From contig NC_058515.1 of the NCBI RefSeq assembly GCF_020382885.2, positions 5,253,223 to 5,317,222 on the forward strand: DNA of 64,000 nucleotides, in the 5' to 3' direction. Of the stretch, positions 52,401-62,080 are shown one piece after another (the stretch's first letter is position 1; every line of letters begins with the position of its first letter). The notes beneath the pieces were generated by a model. The model was given only the letters and a program-made list of their open reading frames with translations. It was not told where the DNA came from and did not search any database. The stretch comes from Scatophagus argus. Taxonomy: Eukaryota > Chordata > Actinopteri > Scatophagidae. The position numbers and the translations under genes are program-made.

Positions 52401-55400
52401 TGTTGGTCTGAAGTTTTCTGCATTTGGAGGAGCTGAGAGAGGAAAATAGTTTTATCAAGAAGTGTGCAGAATAGTCTTGATTCTATTATTCAGAGCTATC
52501 TATATACTTGCCTGCTCTTTTAATCTGTTGCTCTGTTTGAATGCTGCGAGTACAAAGTAAAATTTAATTGTCTAGGAGCTGGTCCCATTTAGAGATTAAA
52601 ATATAAGGACATTTTTCAGACATGTTGTTTAGTTTATGCTATTGATTATTGATTGCTATTGATTATGCTACTGATTACTGCTTGGTTTTACGACCTGCAA
52701 TTATGCTAATAGCTAGGACTACACTCGTGGGTTAAAATGACTGCTTCCTCAGTTGCCTATTTCATTTTGTATTTGTCGCCTTTTTATGTTTGCTTGCCCC
52801 GCCCTGAATGTTTTCAACCTTCTCGTGTCTTTAAGCTTTGTGTGAGCGTACTGCTTTGCGTTTCGAGTTTTGTTGTGTTTTCAGCAGTGTTATGCTTGTT
52901 TAAAAGACATCGATAAAGACAAACATCTTACCAGTGACAGCAATAATGTTTACTCCACTGCTTCTGATGTCCCCAAATACAGAGAAGAGAGTGAAGGTGT
53001 ACCGAGTTCCAGAAATGAGAGATGACACTGTGTGAGTTACTGGTCCATCTCCATCTGGTGCAGCGATGGCCACCTCTGCTTCATTATACTGGAGAATAAA
53101 GTTGACATTGTTGTTCACTTTGTCCCACTGCAGAATGATAAAGGTCTCATCTTGTCCGGTTGGTCTGAAGTTTTCTGCATTGGGTACAACTGAGACAGAG
53201 AGGAGAGCATAGGAAACAAAAAATTACATAAAATGGTAAGAATGGACTGGTTACACAGCAGACATTCTGACGTATTAATGACGCATTCCACTTCAAGGAG
53301 ATCGTGCTCTTGTGTGTGCTCACATCCATCCACACTGAATGGAGCCGAGCAGTTTATTGTATTAAAATCCAACTGTGTTTTTCATCCTGTGAAAGGTCAA
53401 AACGTGCTGAGCAACCAATCCACTGTTAGTTTGCCTGACTGGCTGTTTAATGTAAAAAATAATGTGTCAATATCTTTCACACTTTTCATTCAAACAAACT
53501 AATAAACACCTTAATGCATGCAGTCCATGATGGTTAATGCTGTTTCATCCATTAGTCCTAATCAATCACCTTTGTGGTATAAAACACAATTTTCTTTGTT
53601 TCTGTTTTTCTTTCACTTACATTTGACCCACTTGGCCATGTGTGCAAAATCACACTAGATTCAACTGCTTCTGGTGTCAACTTGATCTTGAAGGTATGAC
53701 ATATAGCATATTTGTAAATAAGGTAGATTGCGTGATATCATGCATTACTTGTTTGGTGACAAATGAATGGAAAACTGAGGGAGCAGTCATCATCTGACCA
53801 ACGCCCTGAGTCATTGAACGCTGCTGTGACACACTGCTCTGCGCCAATGTCTGGTTGCCCATCAGCCCAGTGTCGAAAAAGAGACATGCTTCCATCAGAC
53901 CACAGTTTTTCCCGGTACAGACCGATCCACACAAAGAACCCGTTTGCAAGGTTTGTGATGATCTCATTCTCTGTCTGATTTCGAATACTGGAAGAGAAAA
54001 AGTAGCATATACATATCATTCTATGAAATGGTTGATGAAGAACTGGAAAAGTTAATCACATTGTTAGTGATTGTTAGGCAGGGAGGTATTGAAAGGAATG
54101 AAAGGACAAAATCCAACAATAGCGCAGATATTAATAGAAAGAAACAAATCCCTGTGTGCGGTACCTGGCTAGATCAATATGATTCTCCCTGCAATATCTC
54201 TGAGCTTCAGTCCAATTCTTCGACATGCTGAGGTAGCTGACAAAGGTTGCTGTGCCATTTACTGTCCCTGGAAAAATATGGATGAGGAGAAATTATGAAC
54301 ACTGTCAGGGTGGACTTGCACACAACACTCATCTTGCTATTATGTATGCAGTAGTATGATGTATCAGTGAAAGAAAGCAGAAAGATTTAAAGACGAGTGA
54401 AATAAAATGCTATGTAGAAGATCTACTTGTCGTTTGTTAATTCTTATGCTCTGTGAAAACTCACCGTTGTAGCACACAAAGGGTCGCAGGAGGCTGCATG
54501 AAGAGTCACCCCATGTGCCAAAGTATGGACTCCCACTAAATAACTCTACACAGTACTGCTCATCTCCAAGATTGTTAGGCTGTTGAGTATACCAGTTTCT
54601 AAACTCTGTCTCTCCTTCACCATAGTAGCTGTTGTCAGTCAGGGACCATCTCCAGCTGTTGATCAAATCATCATAAAGACCTATCCAAGCCTTGCCTGTT
54701 CAGAAAGATATCCATTACATAAATCAGTGGGAGAATAAGATCAATGAAAGGAATAAAAATAATAAAAAGAGTTAAAAAGACAACATCACAAATATTTATT
54801 CCAATATTGAGAACTTGCCTGTGTAGTTTGATGTGCTGACAGCAGCACTGACATCATCTGTGTTTTCTAGGGTGGCCAGGTCAGTGTAGACCTGCCTGCA
54901 GAAGCCCTGAGCTTCAGTCCAGTTCAGTGCTGTATTTACAAAGTAGTACTGACGGGTTTGGGCAGAGCCAACACTGAACAGTGCTCCTAAAAGCAAAGCA
55001 TATTCAGTTTTAATTACTGATTTAAGTATGCAGTTCTTCTCCTATGCTCTTTCACAGTGAATATCAAGTGGGTTCAAAAACATTCCTGCAGGATACGACA
55101 AAACGTCTTCCTCATTGATGAGATTTCTAAAATCTCCTCAGAATGCAGTTTGACAAGAACAACAAAGAGCAGCAACAACAGTTCAGATGTTTCTGTATAT
55201 TGCAGATGGTCACTGGAATTACTTTATACCTATCTAAGTTTCTAATTTATTCAAATTAAATGCACTGTGAAAAAAATTATAACCCTCACTCCCACACAAT
55301 TTCTGGAATCATACACTGACTGGGTTGAAACCTGAACCAAACAGCTGTGGCAAATTCTAGATCTAATGCCTTAACAACTTGTCCACTACAAATGAGGCCA

Positions 55401-55832
55401 GATCAAGTTTCAGCCTATGAGTTGAATTACCAGTTGAGGCTGAGCAGAAAAACACATAAAAAGTAATTGTGTGTGTACTTACATTCACTGTGTTCAAAAT
55501 AAGCTGAGCCATAAAGTTCAAACCCTCAACTTCTATTATCTATTCACTGAGTCTCTGAGTTTCTTTCCTGTGCCGTGAATTTCATTTGCAACTACTATCA
55601 AAAATCCAGTTACTCTACCGAAAATGTTCTCTACAGGAATATATGTGTCATTAAAAAACACAATTATTACAATAATTCAAGGCAATTTCTGTTTTAAAAT
55701 GTGTCCTCTTTGTCTCTGTTCCACCTAATGCAAACAGTTTAGGTTGTCATTGCTGTAAAAAGACAAAACATAAGAAAAATCCAACAACAGGCACCAACCT
55801 GTGAGGATGAAGATGATCAGCGCATAATCCAT
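40482..55832 (-). CDS. Secreted protein with two C-type lectin domains and a 15-exon FN3 array
   Basis: I do not recognise an orthologue. Exons (minus): 55799-55832, 54819-54986, 54465-54695, 54165-54267, 53749-53987; FN3 exons 52932-53189, 52175-52432, 51452-51709, 50689-50946, 49965-50222, 49215-49472, 48459-48716, 47702-47959, 46482-46874, 45721-45978, 44965-45222, 44236-44493, 43480-43737, 42724-42981, 41975-42232; then 40722-40801 and 40482-40547. They total 4926 bp (1641 aa). MDYALIIFILTGALFSVGSA is a signal peptide. CTLD1 has WIGLYDD, a QPN motif and CYN. CTLD2 has WIGLYRE, a QPD motif (galactose-type in the family) and a WSDDDC in the Ca2+-site region. All but one FN3 exon are 258 bp (86 aa), phase 1-1. 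Most FN3 domains carry two N-glycosylation sequons (NVS, NIS). The tail is VGLNIRLKSSVQLS then LHSVKT and stop. No membrane segment was seen, so it is probably secreted. Lectin or adhesion function is inferred. Confidence 0.8.
46482..46874 (-). other. Hybrid 393-bp FN3 exon (one and a half domains)
   Basis: The first 48 or so codons follow the array consensus up to NISAPD. The frame then enters LYGIDEFSGDGQDETSITAQ and a second, diverged A-to-C' strand region (QWDPVNSNVSFNHQHNG) before rejoining consensus at GDGPVTHTVSS. The extra 135 bp (45 codons) keeps the frame. The inserted half is too different from its neighbours to be a fresh local duplicate, so it looks like a recombination between a consensus unit and an older variant. 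Confidence 0.9.
47263..47613 (-). mobile_element. tRNA-derived SINE
   Basis: Read on the minus strand, the element opens GGGGCAGCCGTGGCCTAGAG, with an A-box-like TGGCCTAGAGGTTGG and a B-box-like GGTTCAATTCC about 40 bp later, the internal Pol III promoter of tRNA-type SINEs. It interrupts the array intron text 'GTGTATAGATGTATTC', intact in other units, with a short ATAG-type flank on both sides. This explains the 1220-bp spacing of this unit. Confidence 0.8.
49965..52432 (-). repeat. Duplicated two-exon block within the FN3 array
   Basis: Block 49965-50946 (FN3 exon, distinctive intron, FN3 exon) recurs at 51452-52432, about 1487 bp away and only 1 bp different in length. The intron inside each copy (50223-50688 and 51710-52174) is nearly identical and unlike every other array intron, showing that two units were copied together. 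Confidence 0.9.
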
Positions 55833-56402
55833 GAGTTAAACCTCTGAAAAAATGCATTTGAAAAAACATATAATGTTACTTCAATCCCTCTTAAAAGCGT
55901 AAACTAACTCCACGTTAAACGTTTATAGGAGTGCAGATATGTGCCAGAATATAGATGCCAATACAATTCCCTACAAAATATGGTACACTGTTTGATTCTA
56001 CTCACCATTATCTCTTTAGCCGTTCCCTTCTTAAAATGCAGGACAGCCACTGACTGTCTATGTGTCGCTCCTACAGCAACTAGGATGTGCACTGGAGTGT
56101 TAGCGTCAGACGTCTTCAGTCACAAAGACAACCTTATAAAAGAATCAGGAAGTAAAAGCTTGCTTTCTTGTTTCTTTTTTTGAAATGCATTGATGCAAAA
56201 GAATGCAGACACGGTCATACACAACCTGTTTAAGTACGCTTAATCTTACTGGTGTCTGACTATAATCACAGAACAATGACTTCTGTCACCAACAATAACT
56301 GGTTCTTATGGGTAAAAGCAACAGGTACACAGATTTATTAAAGGAAAGATATGCAGCAATCTCTTAAAGAAAAATATATAGAGTAATGTCTCTCTCTCTA
56401 TC
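55833..56402 (-). promoter_or_regulatory. 5' leader and probable promoter of the lectin-FN3 gene, with an upstream ATG
   Basis: An acceptor at 55844 precedes the main ATG by 11 bases. A minus-strand GTGAGT donor at 56005 ends a leader exon whose last three bases are ATG (56006-56008). Spliced to 55843, that ATG opens a 9-codon frame (MRFNSWIMR) that overlaps the main start out of frame. This is consistent with translational damping, but is inferred from splice signals only. Confidence 0.4.
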
Positions 56403-57886
56403 TAGAATTCTGCCATAACCTGAAACTGAAAGAAAATGTTTTGAAACCTCCAAAGTCAGTGTTTGAAAATTTAAAACCTGAAATAAAGCTTTGCAAGTTT
56501 TGAAACCTTGTATTTTTTGTACATTGTATTTTGAAAGTCTGAAAAAAAAAGTTTGAATCTCTGCAAGCATCATTTTGTACTTGAATTTTTATTTTCCATA
56601 AGTGCAACATGCATATTACAGAGTTTTAGCTTCACATTTTCAGAGATTCAAATATGGGATTGTTGTTCCACCACATTAGTTTGCAAAAAAAAAAATTGAA
56701 ACTTTGTAATATGAGATCTAAAAACTGCTGTGTGCATGTTTGCGAAAAATGTTTTTTGAAACCTTGAAACTTGAATGTTGAAATGTTAAAATCTTCTGCA
56801 AACATCATTTTGTATATGAGCTCTGGGTGCAACACTGGTTTTTATTTTTGCAGTGTTTCAAACCTCCCATTAACAACAAACCGTGCTGTTTTCACTCTCT
56901 CGTTTTCAAGGTTTCAAATGTGTCACTGTTCTCCCACTCCATTAGGTTTGCAATAAAAGCGCTGAAATGGTGTAAACCTGAGGCCTTTCGGAGTTTCGTC
57001 CACGCCGCTGCGAGGTTGCGATCGCGTGATTTTTGGCAGCGTTCTTTCTCGCTGCTTTGGTCTGAAACTCTGACTCTCACGCTCTGAAAAAACTAGAAAA
57101 AAAACGGCTACCGTGGAGGGACACCTGCCTCTTCTAACCAATCGTTTCTCTGGTGAAGTATAGTCCAATCACATGTAAGGTCGGGTGGGATTGGCAGCGT
57201 CTTGCGCCAATGACTGACAGAATGCGCGGTTCTTGTCACTATTGCCTGGTGCCGAGGGAGCCTCTGTTGGAAGTTCGGTGGGCCGTTTTGGTTTTTTGTG
57301 GGGGGTTTTTCTAGCTTTTCAGAGTGTGATATTCAGAGTTTTAAACCAAAGCAACAGCAGAACAGTGACACATTTGAAACCGTCAGGGTGAAAACAGTAC
57401 GGGTTGTTGTTAATGGGAGGTTTGCAACTCTGCAAAAACAAAAACCAGTGTTGCACCCAGAGCTCATATACAAAATGATGTTTGCAGAAGATTTTAACAT
57501 TTCAAAACTTTTTTTTTTTTTTGCAAACACAGCAGTTTTCAGATCTCATATTATAAGGTTTCAAAAGTTTTTTGCAAACTAATGTGGTGGGACAACAATC
57601 TCATATTTGAATCTCTGAAAATGTATATTTAAAAACAGCAAGGGTGCAACAAGAGGTTTGAATCTCTGAAAATGTGAAGCTGTAACTCTATAACATGCAT
57701 GTGCACTTATGAAAAATAAAAAGTACAAAATTATGCTTGCAGAGATTCAAACTTTTTTTTTCAGACTTTCACAATACTTTTCAAGGTTTCAAAACTTATT
57801 TCCAGACTTGCAAAAAGGCAAAAGGCAAACACTGACTAAAGGTTTCAAAACGTTTTCTTTCGGATTCAGATTATGGCAGGATTCTA
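56403..57886. mobile_element. Fold-back DNA element with long inverted arms
   Basis: The left end reads TAGAATTCTGCCATAACCTG. The reverse complement of the right end reads TAGAATCCTGCCATAATCTG. Similarity between arms continues inward for several hundred bases (for example 56765-56920 against 57360-57510) and nearly to the centre, where 57045-57100 pairs with about 57290-57350. The arms also contain repeated GTTTGAAACC/TTTGAATCTCTGAAA motifs. No transposase frame is present, so it is a non-autonomous element or MITE of about 1.48 kb. The flanks share only ATC, so the superfamily is unassigned. Confidence 0.85.
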
Positions 57887-57949
57887 ATCCCATAAAACTC
57901 TGTATGAATTTAAAGGAGCATTTCATTGTAACCTTGCATAAAACATTTA

Positions 57950-57953
<4 letters not shown>

Positions 57954-58031
<78 letters not shown>
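57954..58031 (+). repeat. (AT)n microsatellite
   Basis: About 39 perfect AT units just outside the right end of the fold-back element; likely length-variable and able to extrude as a cruciform. Confidence 0.97.
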
Positions 58032-58033
<2 letters not shown>

Positions 58034-60800
58034 CAAGCAAAAGCCAAGAAATAATGGTGTCTGAATTAGCAATAACTTAAGCAAAATTGGAAAACAGGCC
58101 TAAGCAGAAGAAACAATTGTGTAAATTGTCTATAGAAAATTATTAAATGTAAAGTGGAAAATCCCCAAGATGTCCTAAGAGTAAAGCACCAGCTGATCCA
58201 GAGTGATGAAATATGACACTTGGGAAGCCCCTAGCTAACCCAAGTTGAAGAAATATTTAATGGTGTAATGAATGAAGAGTGAAGTAATGTGTAAGGGGAT
58301 GGATAATAGGCATGGAGAAGTCCAAATCCCAAAGGTATAGAAGCAAGAGACACCAGCCATTCTAGTCAGAGCTCTTCCTGTGTACCCACCGTGCATATCG
58401 TGCATTCTCCTTTTTTTGTCGAAATTAAAGACTTTGCCGCTCAGAACTCTGTCTCCTGTTGATGATTTTACTGGACCTCAAGAAGAAGATTTTCCTGAAC
58501 AACTGAACACAGCTAAAACGTAGAGTTTTTGATCTATGTGGCCTGGAGCCTCAGCTCTAAGCCATCACACTAGTTATGTCCCTCTCAAAATACTATGCTT
58601 CAAGGAAGTAGTTGCCAGCTCAGGCCACGGGACTGCCCCCTGTCAATCTTTTATAGATCTGAATGAGCAAAGGGATTTTCCATTGTTCCAGTATGTCAGC
58701 CTTTATACAATTATCATTATTATTCCACTAATTAGATTAAAAAAAATGTAAATTATTTTGCATTTTTAAGGTTGTGTGCATTCCGTTCCTCTTGCCTCTG
58801 CCTTCACTTCTAGCACTTTAACCTCCATGACCTGCATGACCAAGAGTCTACATAGACAAGAATTTTCAGTCCGTGTCAGACGTTGTACACATTTTTAAAA
58901 TCTGATGCACACTTGTGTTTTTGTGGTTTTAGTCATTCTTCCAAGTCTGATGTGACTTACTGTATGTATTATGGTGTCTAACCATAGGCACCTAAGTAGT
59001 AAAGAAAATAAAACCAGGATAAAAAATCTATCATCTCTTCACTCTAAATTATGCAAGACTTTGTGAGTGAGGTGAAATAAATGCAGTCAATAATCTGATC
59101 TTTCCAACATGTGTGCTGTTATGCTCTACTGCCCCATGTGGTTAAATGAGGGACTACCGTTTAACCAGAAAACTTTTTAGGGATATAATGTGTTTGTCCA
59201 GCACCACTGCTACTGTCGGTGTGACAAAAGGAAGAGGAAAGTCCCCCTTTCCTAGTCTCATAATGTGAAAGGTCAGTCAGAAGTTTGCCCTAAAGCTTGA
59301 GAGGATTCACTGACTAAAAAATGGTCTGTGAAGGCACCTGACCACTCTACATCCTAATGTTGTCTTGATGTGTTTTCCACTTTCTATGTCTGTTCTGTAC
59401 ACACCCTTGTGTTGTTGGGAGGATGCTAAGCCACTTCTCCTCATTCTCCTGCTTCTCTGAGAGCGGGCTGGCCTGCAAGGCAAGACAAGGCAATGCATTT
59501 TAGTCACATTATCAACAAAGGGGGAGGTGGGGTAGCATCCCATTCAAGTGGCCTACTGCATATAGCAGCTACCCCACTCACACACTCCTCACATCACAAT
59601 TTTTTGCGTGTGATTAAAACATTAAATATTTATTAAATATAGACTAATTATAAAGCTACTCACTCACAAGCACACACAGAAACAGAGAAGCGCGCGCACG
59701 CACTCGCACACACACGCACCTTGCACATCTTTCTTGCAGGAGACCAGTGCGCCTGTGCAAAACGGAGACTGGAAGGAGAGGCTGATGCTGCCTTCACGTC
59801 TACCGGAAAAATCCGCATTATCTGTAAAAACACTGAAATGGCAGGTAGAAAATGCAGGTTCAGTGCAGCTGCTCGGTCAAACTAGCTGACATATAGGAGC
59901 GCCATCGCAGACACTAAATTGAAAAGATGTAGCATTACTTCTATAATATACTTTCGGAAGCACTTATGGCTATGTTTATTTTATTTCTTATGTCATGAAA
60001 GAACTACTGTATCAGTAAAACACATATTGGGCTCATGTCAAACATGCATATGAAATGTTGCACGGAGCTAAAATCTATTTATAGAAAATTATATATATGT
60101 TTTTAAAGATATTGACAACATTATATTTCAAATCATCTTGAGAGCGAATGAATGCTTATTACCATACGACATTGGTCACAAAGAAAGTTTTGTTAACTGT
60201 ATTATATATTTATTTGTAAGTTCTCTGTACCCTGTAGTATTGGTGTAGTGTTACCTTCTGATTTGCTTTGGCCTACACGTTTCTTCGGTGAACTGCTGCT
60301 CCCGATCTTGCTCACAGTAGGAAACTCACAGTTGCTGAGAAGTTAATTAATAACATGAACGACAGCCTTTATAACATTATAGCTCTGTCATTTTTGACCT
60401 TTGAAAATACTAAAAACACAATTTAAATAATAATATACTTTTCATTTTAAGATATATATATTTTACAAATGACAATTAACTTTTTTTACACTTTTACTGT
60501 CAAATTGTCTTTTTATTTTTATTTTATTTAGAGTATTGCTTCACTCTGCAGTTTTATTGCAAAGAAAAGTAACTTTGTTTAGATAACTTAAGCAATACAC
60601 AAATGTAAAAAAATGAAGGTCATGAAGGTCTGTCACCGTATTATAATGTAAAATAGACTTAACTCTGTCATAATTTTGGCAAATAAACAAAACGACCTCC
60701 TTTGCAGATCACGTTTGTTATTAGTTTTTTCTCTTTTTTTTCTTTTATTTTTTTTTGGTTTGTTTTTGTTTTTTTGTTTTTCTCCTGAGCGTTAAGTGGT
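58032..60800. other. Intergenic region, no gene recognised
   Basis: Short frames only, none with family features or credible splice structure. It contains CA-rich patches near 59670-59720 and a T-rich tract at 60720-60785. Confidence 0.5.
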
Positions 60801-61000
60801 TGAAAGTAGGAGCTTCCGCTGAGCCCCTAAACGCAGCACGAGAGCTCCTGCGATGTAGAGAGGGAGAGAGAGAAGAGGAGGTTGAGGCAGATCGTGGAGA
60901 AGCATGAAGCCCATCTCTGGTATCTAAGCTGCCATTTCATCTTCCCTCGGTTGTTAGGGGCCGACTGGAAGCGGAGGGAAGCAGCGGGGCAGAGGACAGG
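60801..61000 (+). promoter_or_regulatory. Probable 5' UTR/promoter of the O-GlcNAcase gene
   Basis: G-rich, GA-rich and locally CpG-containing sequence directly upstream of the ATG at 61001. No TATA box seen; the transcription start cannot be placed. Confidence 0.45.
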
Positions 61001-62012
61001 ATGGAGGAGAAGAAGCCGTTTCTTTGTGGGGTGGTGGAAGGTAAGAAAGGCCGACTTCTTAACTGACCTCCTGTCAGATCATGTGATTCTTCTTTCTACC
61101 TCGGGGGTGTGATTTTCAATAGACCACCGTTTGACCTAGATTTCACCAATGTTTTGTCACATACAGTAGGTGAAGGGAGGCGTTAATATGTGTATGAACA
61201 GTGCTGTAGGCCCAATGTAAAGGTTTTTATGAGATGATGCGCTGGTGAGCAGCCAAGCTTAAAGTGGAGATGAAAGAGCAGGCGGTGAAAAGACTTCAAT
61301 AATGTCTGGTTCAAAGGCTGCAGCCTAGGGAAAGCACACTAGCTGTATAAAGCTGGTCCTAATGAAGATGATGATGATAACGGTAAGGAAGTGTGCAGAT
61401 GCTCTTAGAGAGGATGTGAGGAAGAACACTGTAATGAGGATGATGATAGTGGTAATAATGGTTAAACAATGGAAAGAGGACAAAAAATACAAATGAGGTA
61501 TACTGATGATGTTGGAAGTGATGTGGATAATAATATAAGATACAGACTGATTAGTGCACACAATGGTCAGGAAGAAACTGATGCTGATAACAAGACATAC
61601 CTGTCCCTTCCTAAGAGCAAGCCTCACAACCAAATCATGCTGCCATATGCATCTGATTACATGCTGCAGGTAGTGGCCATCAAACTAAAACAAAAATCAG
61701 TGCGTGTGCCACCTCTGAATCTGATGCCACACAGTCCAAACTGATGGTGGTAGTCAGACCAACTCTATGAAGCAGCAAACGTTTGGCATTTTTGCTTGTT
61801 AAATGACCATTATTGATTATTGAAATTGTTGCCAAAGTGATTTTCCGCCATTTGATGAATCCTTTCAGCTGGTCTAGTTGTCCTCTGTCTCAGTTTTCCA
61901 ACTTTATTCTATAATTCTCAGCTAGTCTGGTTTCGCAGCCTTTTGGGAGATTGGAAAATTATATTGCAGTGATAACAAAAGTGTGACACATCTTGCAGCT
62001 CAAGCACAAACA

Positions 62013-62080
<68 letters not shown>

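Larger units (their letters stand above)
41975..53189 (-). repeat. Tandem array of about 756-bp exon+intron FN3 units
   Basis: Spacing between successive FN3 exon 3' ends is 749, 756, 756, 729, 756, 761, 1220 (SINE inside), 757, 756, 750, 724, 763, 723 and 757 bp. Introns as well as exons are highly similar. Exon differences are few and recurrent: GPS/GPT at the start, NGAE/NGAQ, SSLAA/SSLTA. The unit nearest the lectin domains (52932-53189) is the most diverged. The pattern fits recent unequal crossing-over and gene conversion. Confidence 0.95.

Noticed and set aside
41975-53189. Regular tandem repeat pattern resembling a CRISPR array or satellite
   Set aside because: The repeated blocks encode FN3 domains in frame with splice sites at both ends; the period is about 756 bp and the host is a vertebrate.
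40482-55832. Reading the FN3 array as a receptor tyrosine phosphatase (PTPRH/PTPRJ-like) gene
   Set aside because: Such genes have similar fish FN3 repeats, but here the array ends in a short module with a stop, with no transmembrane or phosphatase exon before the TRIM gene, and the N-terminus is lectin-like.
57298-57582. Frames of 60-95 codons inside the fold-back element
   Set aside because: They occur as mirrored pairs in the two inverted arms and contain low-complexity sequence; no transposase motif such as DDE or RNase H was seen.
61325-61744. Overlapping frames of about 90-100 codons in the first O-GlcNAcase intron
   Set aside because: The sequence is GAT/ATG-repeat-like and neither frame fits the phase of the flanking O-GlcNAcase exons.
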